Shown piece after piece: positions 23,918-35,994 of a stretch of 64,000 bases of DNA. Positions within the stretch are counted from its first letter, which is position 1. Each line of letters opens with the position of its first letter. A program made the translations under genes and the position numbers. The notes beneath the pieces are model-generated. The model was not told where the DNA came from. It searched no databases and was given only the letters and a program-made list of their open reading frames with translations. Origin of the DNA: Nicotiana tabacum (Eukaryota; Streptophyta; Magnoliopsida; Solanales; Solanaceae); contig NC_134082.1 in assembly GCF_000715075.1 (NCBI RefSeq), positions 214,570,948 through 214,634,947 on the forward strand. Reading direction: 5' to 3'.

Positions 23918-26900
23918 TTATTTTGAAGCCCTAAAAAGCTGGCTTCCAAGAGTCACAACTGGAGTTCCTTCTCCCATGATTGTTGTCAAGCTCATCTCTT
24001 TCTCCAGTATCCGATCCAGTTCCGTCACCACATAACTCATGGTAGGCCGCCTTTCACTCGAAGGGTCCATACAACGGACAGTCAACTGCATGAACTCTCC
24101 CATGCCTTCTGTGGTAAAGCTATTACCCAATCTTTGATCAATGATGGCAGATATGTTGCCAGATTCCTGATAATTCTCCACCTGAAATGAGAAAATTCTC
24201 TTATTACCAACTGCATAACTAAGCTAAATTCACTCAGCGGATTAATAAGTTTATTTCAATGCACATAAAGGACATTGGTCCTAAGTTAATTTCCTGATTG
24301 TCTCCAGGAGCCCCAATATCCTTGTCAATATGTTTCAAATTATAAGCTTGTTCTGAGAAGGGTGTACCCATTCAACTATGTTTATATTCAAATCTGAAGA
24401 CAGCAAATCCATTGCTTCACGGCCACTAACTAGCTCCAGGAGAAATACACCAAAACTGTAGGCATCACTTTTCTCAGAAAATCGTCGGAACTCTCTGACC
24501 CTACAGAACAATGAGAAAAAAGTCATTGAATCTTCACATCAATCAGATCCCTTAGCCACTGGGGACTGGAGAACAGAGCCTTATATAAAATAGAACATCT
24601 TGTTTTAAGCCTCTGAACATGGGTCTCCACAAAAGAATGGGTGGAAAAGATGTTCCAAAAAGTAAACACGAAAGAAGCAAGTGGACTACTCTGGAGCAAG
24701 AAAAATTTCATCAGCAGCCACTTGAGAAGATGGGCCTGCAACCTCAAATCTCCCAAGAAAATTGCGTAATCCTGCATCTGCAACTTTAGCTATGAAATTT
24801 TCATCCACGAGAACATTTGCTGTCTTGAAGTCTTTATGAATCAAGCGGGGACTTAGGGAATGAAGATGAGCAAGACCTGCATATTTACATTGAGCGGCAA
24901 TGGAGCTTAAGAACCAAACAATAAGGTTTTTCAACTCAAAGAAGCTGATACAGGGCCCTCAAGTGTTGTGAAAGCTTCTCAGAGAATTTTGCCAAACCAG
25001 AGCGGGACACACATATTATCTAAACAAAAGACAAAACAAATACCAGGGGAGCCAAAATGCTCACTGATTTTGCAGAGGATCACCTTTAGCTGCTCCTAGA
25101 GCTATAGAAAGCCTATGCTTGAACTCAAGTTTCTCTTGTGTAACATGACCATCGCCTAGAAAGAAAAACCCAAGGAATGAAAAATCAAACAGAAAAATAT
25201 ATTGCATCCTACAAAGAGTTAGCAACATTTGCTAATTGGCTTGAAGTTGAAACCAGGTAAAAGCAAGAAAGATTGGAATAACAAAGAGGGATCAATTTGT
25301 GGGGGGAGAAAAGGGGAAAGGAAGAAGCTCGGAACTTGGAAATATTAGGTTTCACCACAATGTACAGAAGATAAGGCAACTCACTGAATAGTCAAAATTT
25401 ATCTGGAAATAAATATTGGTAAACAAAAAATATAAACTGGAAAAGGAGGAAACAGAAGTTTGAGTAGAAAGATGACTACCATATAAGTGAACGGATACAC
25501 TTCCATTAGGTATGTACTCATAGACAAGAATCTGCTGATCGCGTTCCTGGCAGTATCCTAGGAGGGTGACTAAGTTCCGGTGCTGAATAGATGAGAGATA
25601 GCGAACCTGATAGGAAATACAGTCTGAATACATCAAACCATAAACAATGAACACATAGTCATAACAAACAACAACAAACCCAGTTCAATCCCATACATGG
25701 GGTCTGGGGAGGGTAGTGTGTACACAGCCTTATCCCTATTCTATAAAGGCAGAGAGGTTGTTTCCGATAGACCCTCGGCTAAAGAAATGGTAAGAATAAA
25801 GTAACAAGCAATAACAACAGTAATATAATAAGTAATGGAAGCGAGTGCCATAACAAAGTAATAAAGAACTAAGAATAAAAGAATACAAGAACAGTAATCA
25901 CAATAATAATATAATAAATAATGGAAGCGAGTGACATAACAAAGTAATAACGAACTAAGAATAAAAGAATACAAGAATAGTACTAGTGCTATTGGTAAAC
26001 TCACAACTACCTGTCAACCCACCACCTTAATTCTCGGCCTCCACACCTTCCTATCGCTAGTTATGTCCTCGATTAGGTGCAACCTGCCCTTTCTCAAGCC
26101 CGCCATGGTCAACCTCTCACACCTCCTGACCGGGGCATCTATGTCTCTCCTCTTCACATGCCCAAACCATCGCAGCCTCGATTCCCGCAACTTGTCTTCC
26201 TCAGATGCCACTCCCACCTTGTCCCTAACTTCATTCCTAATCTTGTCTTTCCTACCACACCCACATATCCATCTCAACATCCTCATTCCAGCTACTTTCA
26301 TCTTCTGGGCATGGAACTTCTTGACGGGCCAACACTCAGCTCCATACAACATAGCCGGTCTAACCATCACCCTGTAGAATTTGCTCTTAAGTCTAGGCGG
26401 CACGTACTTATTCCAATACACCTAAAACAGATAAAAGTGGAATTTATAATTTGCTCCTCCTTACATAGTAATCTCAATTTATCTGCAAAGCAGCGTCAGA
26501 CTTACCTGCTGTATTTCTTCCAAGTACACTGGATATATGAATACGGGTACAGAAAAATTAGAGACAACCCAAAAGATGATGGCAAAAATGTGACTTAGGA
26601 GATAAATCACATGCCAGGTGTATTAGCCCTTTTCAGTCCCCAATGGTAGGATGGAAAGGAGACTTGTCAAAACAAATGCCAGGATGGAAAAAGGATTTCA
26701 CCTTGATATTCTCTCCAAAAGCTATATCACGCCACGTCGCACTAGGCAAGAGGTGCACCTAACCCATCTACTCATATATCAATCACGGTCTTACTTGCAC
26801 TGATAGACCCTTATTCATGGCCAAGAGGAAGATATCCGAGTAATGGGGATCTGTTTCTTGGGATATTCTATCAATTTCTTTCCATTTTTTTCTCTTTGTC

Positions 26901-29451
26901 GTTTTGATAGCGTAAATTTTAATTGATTTGGACCCTATAAAAGCAGAATACAAAAGTAAAGAATGTAACTAAACGAGGATTTCTACAAAGAGAGCCCAAT
27001 CGTTTACCATAATTAGAATCTCATGGGTTCTCAAGAACTTTAAATAACCCAATTTTTTCCATTTGTATCAGTTGAAAATTGCTATAATTTAAATCAATTC
27101 AATTTAAGTGAACTGCAGAAAAGAATTTCAAAATTTAAAAATAATATCAAATCCCATGACAGCCGAAGAATGAAATTGTGCCTCTGGTTGCATATTCAAT
27201 TCAGCACACGCGACTAGGTCGTCTGTACCTGAGCTTGAAAAAGAATTCTTTGTAGTAATTGACTCTCCTCTGTTTCACGGGGAATGGACGAAGAGACGTT
27301 TTTCTAATTAAAGCAGTCTCATGATAACTAAATTTGTCCAGCAAGCTACTTAGGACTCCCTGTGATTAGCAAAAACGGAATCAAATACCACAGGTTACAC
27401 TCTTTATTCCTTACAGCAGCGCATGACTATATAATCCACTTTTTTCCCTCTCTTTTTCAATTGCCAGTTGTGTAATGCAATTTTATCAAGCTGTAACCCA
27501 ACATAACACCTAGGTCCCTTCTCCCATTGCAGACACAATCACAAAAAGGAGAAAAGTACCAAAATTGACCTTCAAACATGCCTAAAAGTTTCGCATCGGC
27601 CTCCTAATATCCAGGTTCACCAAGATGGTTAAAATAAAGCCCAAGGGACTAAAATGTTGTGAAAGTCAACTTCCGTCTAAAACTCAACCCAACAACTATC
27701 ACCCATCTCAGTCAAAGCTTGGATTTGTCATGCCTTGTTCACGCCACTGTTGATCACACAACAGAAGAGTGGTCCCAAGGAAGCAGCTAAAAGATGCTTC
27801 AAGTATAGCAGAAAAGTTGCTTGCTTCATCTTGTGTTTGGATTTGAGCTTCTAAGGAGATTGCAGAGATAAAGGATTTGGGCCAAGTGGCGCAACGGGTA
27901 ATCTAAAATTGGAAGGTCTCTTGGGCAACTTAAATGGGTTTATCATGGTTTGGTGCCAGTTTAGGAAGGAGATGAAGCAGTGAAATAATAACATGATTGG
28001 AAGAAAAGTAATAAATGCTTTTACTTGATCAAGTTGACACAAGGTAATCAGCAGCAGTCTCAATGATGTTTCTGTTAAGAAGCCAGATTTGTGGCTTGAT
28101 CTCTTACAGATTCAACTAGAACCTGAGGAGAAGTTTGTTCACCAGATTGTGATCCTTGACACAACTTAGAAAACCGTGAAAATTTAAACAGAGAAGTAGA
28201 TGTGGACAGTTGGTCAGTGCCTCGTAGAATATCTAAAGAATTTGTGTTTTTAGTTATTTTGTATTTAGTTATAAAATATTTACTAACCTTATTAATTGAA
28301 ATTGATTAAGTACCAAACAATTTTGGTATGAGTGAGTGTAAGTAAACTTCCATAAACTTTCACTCTGTGTTTATTCAATCAGACAAGTGATGAAGGCCTG
28401 AAAGCACCAAGCTTTTCAAGAGATAAGCTGATCCATTTAGTGCCTTTTATCTGTCAATGGAAGCAGATGACTTCCGAACCATTTTGATCAATCAGCCTCT
28501 AATTAAAGGACGTAGTCACTTCAATATCAGGACGAGGAACGAAATTTTGGATAGGCTCAGAGGGACCAGTATGATTAAAGAAACAAACTCAAAAGAGTAT
28601 GTGCACTAATTTCCATAAGATGTAATGAGTACTATTACCTCATCAATAAATTCCTGGCTAGGGACAACCGATCGCCTTTTTATTGCTACAAGCATGCCAT
28701 CATGAAGCAATCCCTTGTACACCTCCCCAAATTTGCCTTGGCCAATCAAACTCTTATCACTAAAACCTTTTGTTGCCAAAGACAATTCTTCTATCTGGAA
28801 GCGCCTGGCATCTCGTAAGGTCAATTCAATCCCAGCAGTTTTTCCAACTGCAAGTTATCCAGATACTTGAGGAAGTGATCTTAACTGGAGAATACATAAT
28901 GGCATGTTTGATTTGAATAAGAACTGAGTTACAATCACCTTGAATAGATGGATCAGAAGAGCCTGTCTCAGAAGTTCTTGAAATGCTCCTTTTATGAAAA
29001 ATACAGAACCATAAAATGACAATCACAATCCCCACCAATGCCACGGCTCCTGCAGCACCTCCTACAATTGCTGCAAGAGTCCTTGACATTTGGCGACCAC
29101 TTCAGCTGCAAAGGCGAGTACTTTTGGGATATATATTTTGACACATTGACACTGAAATATGAAGGACGTGCATGATGTTAGATGATGAAGAGAATTTTCA
29201 AGAAGGAAAGAGTAATTTGTTCAAAAAAGTCAGAGGCATCCTAATATTATTAACATTGTACTTGTTTGTAGGTAACAAATCACCTGTGCATGTAGGTAAT
29301 CGCCTTGCATAAGATGGAGCAAACACTTATTTAGAAGACAAACCCCGAGGCAGGTGGGAGGACATAGTACACTATTTTCAGATGAAACCTCAAGCAACAA
29401 AGACTGAAGGACCCACCAAAAGCATATGATAGACAAGAGCTTAAAACCCAC
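23918..29451 (-). CDS. Receptor-like protein kinase (RLK/Pelle type), 5' end uncertain
   Basis: Minus-strand exons with GT-AG junctions: 28939-29099, 28639-28847, 25480-25606, 25084-25155, 24690-24876, 24368-24500, 23918-24181. They join in phase. The membrane span is the [20 protein letters not shown] segment followed by a basic stop-transfer. The kinase domain shows [15 protein letters not shown], Glu in [15 protein letters not shown] (catalytic Asp kept), VADAG in place of DFG, LAPE and SDAYSFGV. The C-terminus ends LFRASK. An upstream exon ending about 29284 or 29327 encodes a hydrophobic leader and CPPTC-containing short ectodomain, but the only start in that frame is GTG at 29451. A phase-compatible join needs a weak donor at 29327, so the first exon is tentative. 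Phe-to-Ala in DFG is unusual, but Asp and Gly remain, so activity is possible. Ligand and pathway are unknown. Confidence 0.8.
25662..26425 (-). mobile_element. RTE-like LINE 3' end, inside the kinase gene
   Basis: The minus-strand frame 26014-26421 encodes the C-terminal end of a reverse transcriptase of the kind with [31 protein letters not shown] and APVRRCERL. About 230 bp further downstream comes the CCGAGGGTCTATCGGAAACA block, and the element ends in a degenerate TTG repeat at 25662-25680 (CAA on the plus strand). The 5' part is missing. It sits in the long intron between exons at 28639 and 25606. A duplicated block of about 110 bp (GGAAGCGAGTG twice) lies at 25800-25990. Confidence 0.85.
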
Positions 29452-31350
29452 GGCAACCCAATGCTTAAGAATAAGTATATGAATATGTTTTTTTCTGACA
29501 AGGAAGCATAAATGAACATTATAGACTTGACATATAGCCCAATATGAGGGTCAAAGTGGCATAGAAGCCTATTTTACATGAAAGGAACTAAAAATTGGCA
29601 ATTTTTCAGGGTCTTTATAGTAAATAGTTAGGGCACATTTAAGAAAACATAGATAAGAGAAGTGGAGAAAAAGAATAACCTGAGATGGAAGATAAATGGG
29701 TTGGATAGAAGACAGCAAACTTCATTTGGGAGGGAGTAATCTGGGAGAAGCGGCAGCAGCAGTAGCAGTAGTTGGATCAGAATTCAGCCGCATTCCCACA
29801 TAAAGTCAGAAATATTGAAACTTGAGGGAGAGGAAGTATGAAATCTAAAATCTACTGAAATCCCGTAACACTAACAATGAATCATCAGCATAGTGGTGCA
29901 GGTATAGCTTGCTTCTCTTGTTTCTATGCTTTTTATTTCGGGTGGGTAAGGGTAGTGGGTAATGGGTATGTGGGGAATATGATACTCTAGTTTAATAGAA
30001 ATGGGTTATTCTCTCCTCGGCCCGGCCATTTTAATCATCACCATTGTTGGATACAAACGAAGCCGACAGAAAGCGACCTGGCGCCGACACATAAATTAGT
30101 CGTCTGCACCTCTATACAACTCAAGATACCCCAACAACATAATAATAAAAAATACAAACACATTTCAAATCATTGCGGGAAATAAATTAATTAATAAAAA
30201 AGAGGAAAATCCTACTTTTTCAATTGTGTAAATAACAAGGAAAGAAAATGGAGCTGGAAGGAAGAAGACGAAGACAAGTAATCGGAATTATTATTATTCC
30301 TACTTAGTACTAGTAGTATTATACTAGTACTAGTTTTCAAGTAGAAGCAGCGGCTGTAACCGTATGAAAAACACTATTTAAGAAATAAATTTTGTTGTTG
30401 AGGCAAAAGAGTGTTTGTGTGGGTTGTAAAGTATAATGGCAGAGGTTGTCCGCTACTGCAAGTTGTGGACAGTATTTACATTTTTTCTTTTCTTTTTTTC
30501 TACTAGTACTAGTATTATATTCTTACTATTGGCTCCAGTTTGTTCTTGGATAAACACGACACTTCTTTGCTAAGAGGCGATATATACATATACATATTCC
30601 TTAAATATTTTTAATTTATACGTGTAGTTTGAGTCTATACAAGTGGTTGAATATTTGTAGCGATGCTCAACAAAATTCGATGCTTGTATTTTTCTTTTCA
30701 CCAATGCTAATGTTTTCTTAATTGAGTGATAAGAATAGAGCAACCCGCTAGCTCTTCCCGAAAAAATAAATATGGACAATATGCAAGTTCTATCGTTATC
30801 TTGGTAATTACATGCATTATCAACCAAATATGTCTCATTTTTAATTAAGATCATGGTCTATACACATTCTATGTATATCCATTAAGTTATTAAGAATATA
30901 AAATTTTAACCATATCATATTAAATGATTTACTTTCATATTCAACTTCACTAAATCATCCTTCTTTTTACCATTTTGAGACTATGCATTGGGATATCGCA
31001 AGCAGAACGGCTTTTATTTTACCTCTTACTCATCTTGCTCCACCTTTGAGTATTTGAATGTAGCTCTACGTGGGGTAGATTATTAACTTTCCAGGATCAT
31101 AATGGACATCCAATTTGAATAGATGGAGTACAACTAATCATAAAATATTTTAATCACTAATACATAATAAAGTAAGTGAATTGTGTAAATAACATGAGTT
31201 AATATCAATGTTTACCCTAAAATTCAAGTAACAATTAAACTTATATTGTGATTTTAAGGATATGTGATTTAATCCAATACCAATTGATAAACAAGAAATT
31301 AAATAGATAAATTAGAGAATAAAATAGATCAAACCAGCATGCAAACCAAA
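29452..31350. other. Region upstream of the kinase gene, AT-rich
   Basis: Probably this holds the 5' UTR or promoter of the kinase gene and then intergenic DNA. No second gene is seen. Repeated ACTAGT palindromes occur at about 30303-30336 and again at 30501-30512. From about 31100 rightwards the sequence starts to resemble the edge of the Tat-type element. Confidence 0.4.
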
Positions 31351-31974
31351 TCTCGACCTCGGCCTATGGTAGTCTCGAGGTATGATAATAAGAATAGCAA
31401 ATTATAAAGCAACTCTGACGAACAGTAAATGAAATAGCAAGAAAGTAATGAGTGTATATTTTCTTAACAGTGAACAATGATGGTTACACTTCTAACTATA
31501 GTAGGAAATCATATTAATAACTAATTAACCGCTATAGACTGATCCGTTCCGAGATTCATGCCACGATCTCCGGTCCGTTACGGATATCTCGCCCTTTCCG
31601 TTACTGCCTTATACCGGCATGAGTTCGAAGCATGCTTCTTTTTGACCTCGATTAACGATGTCGACCTCGATCTTGGAAAGAAACCTTGATCCCGAACTCG
31701 AAGTCCTGGCCTTTCGACGTGGTATCTTTTTCTTCATCGAATGACGAAATCGGGTAGCCCCGATTTCCACCATATACAGATAGTCCGCTCGTTTCTTAGA
31801 GTAAAATGATAATAAACAACTTGAGCTTCGATATTCCGGACACCCCATAATGACGTCATCCCATGACGTAAGCGATCGAGGTGACCGAAACGTCCCTTCA
31901 GTTCGGTTCCCCAAACCATTAATGTTTTCCAGTGACGGTCGGCCACTAGCACCACCGAACCGGCAACGTGAATC

Positions 31975-31982
31975 TATAAATA
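31975..31982 (+). promoter_or_regulatory. TATA box for the antisense ORF
   Basis: TATAAATA is followed by a CT-rich leader (32030-32070) and the ATG at 32141. It is placed to drive the plus-strand ORF and not the minus-strand retroelement transcript. Confidence 0.6.
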
Positions 31983-32140
31983 CAGGTTCCCTGTTTGAAT
32001 CAAAACTTTACTTTCATTTTCACCAAGTTTTCTAAGTCTCTTCCTCTCTCCATCTCTTCTCTTTCACTGTCCGTTGATTCAATCTTTTAGCACCAAAAAT
32101 ACCAAACTCCACCTTTTTCTGCTTCCTTCTACAAGAACCA

Positions 32141-34557
32141 ATGGCGAAAACCTCCAAAACTGTCTCATAAAAGGAGAAGAATTCTTCCTCTTCTTTCCGG
32201 CTGGCCGGTGATAAAATGCTGGTATAACCGCTCTCTCACGAGTACGTTCCTGGCCCCTGCATTTTAAAGAACGCCTTCAAAGTCGAAAACCCTTTGTTGG
32301 TTCACGGCCAATGTGAATATGTATCGAGGTATATATGCTCGATAACAGTGAAACAGCTCGAAGTTGTGAATAAAGAATGCAACTGGGGGCCGAGGTCGTG
32401 GTACAAATACCTGCTCCCGAAGAAAGTATCACCACTCACGGGGAGGGGTTTCTAAGTGTCTATACTTACCCATTCACATTGAGTCCTTTTACCCTTGGTC
32501 AGGTGCATCCCTCGTTCTGGCACATAGTGATCGTGTTTCGTTTTCTCTGGCAAGGCCAAGGGGTTGGAATTCACTCTCAGCCACCTCATACGGCTGTATT
32601 GACCTCGACTTTTTTGAGGATTAATCAAGCTCCAACACCAATCAATGAAGTGTTTTTTTTGCAAGCATCGATGAGGGTAAGGACTGAGGTTGGATGAGCC
32701 GGTTCGTGCGGGTAAAGACCTGCAACCTCATCCCCGAGGAGAAACTGTCGTTCCTCGAGAAATGGAACCTTGATCGTAAGTATTAGCCATTAATCTTCGT
32801 ACTCTATTTTTTGCTTTGTGTAACACTTTCACCTGTTATGCAGCGGTTGCCTGGATGCCTCACGCGATCCCTGACCTTGAAGACTGGGTTAGGAAGCTAG
32901 CTGCAACTTCCTCCCATGCCTAGCGCTGCTGGCGTGACTTGGCAAGGGGCAGATGGGAGGCCAAGAATTATGGTAAGCTTATCCTGTATGCTTTTGGCGC
33001 CCCTTTCTGAAATATTTCTTTTTACTTACACTCGACTTCTTTTTATGCAGGCCTCAGGGATGTTGCTGAAATGAGGTCGGCCACACCTAGGGAAGAAGTG
33101 GCTCCAAACCGGCTAAGGACAAGAAAAGGAGAAGGGCCTCGCCTCCTGATTCCCCGAAGCCCAAGAAGAGTAAGGCTCATAAGTCAAACGACGACTCTGT
33201 CGCTCTATCTGCCGACGTAGCCCAGAAGCTATGAAATTAAGAAGAGTGGGGAAGATGTTGGTTGTGAGCTGGTGCCTCAAAAGAGGGGGGGCGTCGAAGC
33301 TTCAATAGCGGCAGGGCCGGTGATGGTCGGGAGACTCACCCTCGGATCGAGGATATCTCAGAAGGTACTCTGAGCAAAGTCTCCGAGTCATCGGGGGTAA
33401 AAGATACTTCCTACCGTGATAAACGAATGGCGAGTGTGCCCGAAGGGTCCGGTAGTAGGGTTCATCAAAAGGGAGAGAGTTCCCCAAGTGACTTGCTTGG
33501 GGCGATCACTATTGATGATTCATCGCCCGACCCTAAATTTTTTGAAGGACAATTTCGCAAGGCTCGATCTATGGAGACCCCCAATGTAGGAATGACCCAC
33601 AATGGGGAAGACATATTCCGTGGCTTCCTTACGGGGGTCGATGATGTTTCCGATCTAGATGCAACGATAGTTTTTGAAGAGGCCCATCGTCTCCTGAACC
33701 AGGTAAACTTAATTCCCCATTATTACGTTTGTTTTTATTTCCTTCTTGCTGATTTCTTTCCTTTCTCCATAGGTTGTGGTGCTTAATCGGGAAGCATTCA
33801 CCAAGTCCCAAGCCGAGCTGAACTGGTGTGAGGCTGATCTCAAGAAACTTACCGAGGAGAGAGATGCCCTCAAATGCCCATATGTGAAAAAGAAGAGGAG
33901 ATCATGGACCTCCGAGCAGACTTGGCCCAGGCTCATAAGGAAGAGGTCGAGATAGATGAGTAGGTAACTATCCTTTTGAAAGAGTATGGTCTCGACTCAA
34001 CTGTGAAGGCTAATACTTTAATATCCCAGTTGTAGCAAAAGTTGGAAAGGATCGAGCTACTTCGAGGGGAAGTCGATCAGATCAAGGCTGACTGCGATCG
34101 GTGGAAGGAGAACATGGACTGCCTTGCTGCAGAGAAAGAGGCTTCCATGGCCAAATTGTCATCGGCCGAGGTCCAACTTCGGGGCATCAAAGAGAAAAGT
34201 TCGGCGTAGGCCAAAAGGATCGAGGAGCTCGAAGCCGAGCTTGCTGAGGCCAAGGCGGAGGTCGGGAAGATGAAGATAGTGGCTTATAAGTCCATAGCAG
34301 TGTATTTGGACGATGTCGAGGCTGCTCAAACGCAGCTAATGGAGGCTTCCGATCGAGAGCAACGGAGCAATGACTTGGCGAAGTGCCAATCACGGAGGGA
34401 GACCCCCGAGGAAATCCATGCTCGAGGTTTTGACCTCTCTAAAGAGATACCTAAAGCTAAGGCGCTTGATGAAGTTGATGCCAGATTGCTTGTCTCCTTC
34501 TATGATAATTACAATGATTAAGGCTGCCCCCGAGGGAGAAACCAGCCCCGGGCATAG
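32141..34557 (+). pseudogene. Tat-element antisense extra ORF with introns, degraded
   Basis: The frame starts MAKTSKTVS and hits a stop at codon 9. Recognisable later segments are VVVQIPAPEESITTH with GFLSVYTYPFTL (32395-32490), DLEDWV (32874-32892), a repeatedly interrupted middle, EERDALK, and a long Glu/Lys/Ala coiled-coil-rich region (34040-34520) with ETPEEIHARGFDL near the end. Similar proteins are very common in nightshade genomes and belong to retroelements; their role is unknown. Three segments look like spliceosomal introns: 32776-32843, 32973-33050 and 33703-33772, each with GTAAG/GTAAA donors and pyrimidine-rich TGCAG or ATAG acceptors. Many in-frame stops mean it is not functional. 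Confidence 0.75.
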
Positions 34558-35029
34558 TTAGGATTTTATTTTTATTTTCCTTTTTTGTAAAACCTCTGTC
34601 GATCTCTTATACATATCCTTTTTCGTCAATATAAATGAGGTAACAATTCGGTTCTTGAAATAATTTATACATGCATACATGTTTTGCCATCGGGGCTCGT
34701 CTAATCTATATGGACACGATTCATTCGACTGTTTGGCCCATTACAAAGTTTCCCTATCGAGACCTTTTGACATGAAGTACTTTCCTCGAAAATATAACAT
34801 CCGAGGGTGATGCTCCCTAGTATTCGAGGTTGACTGCAAATAAGCCTTGGATACTGTTGAATTTTTCTCAGGTAGCACATAATGGTTGCCTTGCTAAAAA
34901 CCTCGCCGAAAAAAACCTATTTGGGATAAAAACCTATCTAAGGGAAAAAGAGTGCAACACGTGCTTTAAAACCTAAGGTCCTCGTGTTGAAGAGTTTCTC
35001 GACGTCTTCGATTGAGCACCTGCAATAAG

Positions 35030-35994
35030 TTAGTATCAAATACAAATGGAAAGGGTGAGAGTCATACCTTGGCAATAATACCGTTTGAGGAGTGATACAT
35101 TCCAATTGTTTGGCTATTGTTCGCCTTCCATTGTGCCAAGTTTGTAAGATCCTTTTCCGATGATACCGAGGACCCGATATGGTCCTTCCTAATTTGGGCC
35201 TAGTTTCCCTTCGTTTGGTTCTCGAGTGTTGAGGGTGACTTTCCTTAGAACTAAGTCTCCGGATCATACCAACACTAACGCACCAGATCCCATCAGAACT
35301 TTGAAGTTAAGCGTGCTTGGGCGAGAGTAGTACTAGAATGGGTGACCCCCTGGGAAGTCCTCGATTCCAAAGTGGCGGAGGTTGGTTCTTCTATTATTAT
35401 ATCTCTTGATTCTTTGCTTTTGCGCAGCCATCCGAACGAGCGAAACTTCTCGTTTTTCATCTAATAGCTCGAGGCCAGTACTCATAGCCTCGTGATTTAA
35501 TTCTTCCGTTGTATGTCAAAATCTGGCGCTAGGTTCCCCGACTTTGACCGGAATCAATGCCTCGGAGCCATATACTAAGGAGAATGGGGTTGCTCCTATA
35601 CTGAACTTTAATGTTGTTTGATATGCCTAGAGGACTTCGGGTAACATTTCTCTCCACTTCCCCTTGGCGTCGTTTAACCTTTTCTTTAAGCTTAGAATGA
35701 TAGTCTTGTTCGTCGATTTGGCCTGTCCGTTCCCATTAGGATGATACGCTGTTGATAATATCCTTTTTATTTTATCACCCTCGAGGAATTTTGTTACCTT
35801 GCTATCGATAAATTGTTTTCTGTTGTCACACACTGTCTCGGCGGGTATCCCAAATAGACATACGATGTGATCCCAGATGAAGTCTATAACCTCTTTTTCT
35901 CTCACTTTCTCTAATGCCTGTGCTTCAACCCATTTAGAGAAATGGTCAGTCATAAATAAAATGAACTTAGCTTTACCTAGGGCCGTTGGCATAG
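35030..35994 (-). pseudogene. Ty3/gypsy integrase, interrupted and truncated
   Basis: The minus-strand frame 35627-35994 holds the integrase core: FMTDHFSKWVEAQA, the second catalytic Asp in VCDN, and the NGQA motif followed by Lys where the third catalytic acid (Glu) is expected. The C-terminal part continues through 35380-35620 with frame breaks, includes RRTNLRHFGIED, is then broken by a 5S rRNA-like insert (35261-35363), and resumes as GDLVLRKVT-like and GPYRVLGIIGKGSYKLG-like sequence to about 35030. The N-terminal side, with the first catalytic Asp, is cut off by the LTR at 35995. Confidence 0.88.
35261..35363 (+). pseudogene. 5S rRNA-derived fragment (about nt 8-110) inside the integrase
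   Basis: The plus strand reads GATCATACCAACACTAACGC, then CAGATCCCATCAGAACTTTG, AAGTTAAGCGTGCTTGGGCG, AGAGTAGTACTAGAATGGGT and CCTGGGAAGTCCTCG. These match plant 5S rRNA, including the internal promoter (A box, intermediate element, C box), in order. The first few and last roughly ten bases of the 120-nt RNA are missing and several positions differ from the usual plant sequence. It interrupts the integrase frame cleanly, with Tat coding sequence on both sides. It is a single copy, not an rDNA array, and lies antisense to the Tat element. Confidence 0.9.

Larger units (their letters stand above)
31350..35994 (-). mobile_element. Decayed Ty3/gypsy Tat-type retrotransposon, 3' part
   Basis: Read on the minus strand, an integrase (from 35994 leftwards) is followed by an ORF in the opposite direction (plus, 32141-34557) and then LTR-like sequence at about 31350-32100. 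Integrase followed by an antisense extra ORF is a known layout of the Tat lineage. Protease, RT and gag are missing, because the LTR array is inserted at 35995 and continues past the window. The left boundary is approximate; no LTR terminus or target duplication was identified. Confidence 0.65.

Noticed and set aside
35261..35363. Functional 5S rRNA gene
   Set aside because: Both ends are missing, several conserved positions differ, there is no T-run terminator directly after it, and it is a single copy inside integrase coding sequence.
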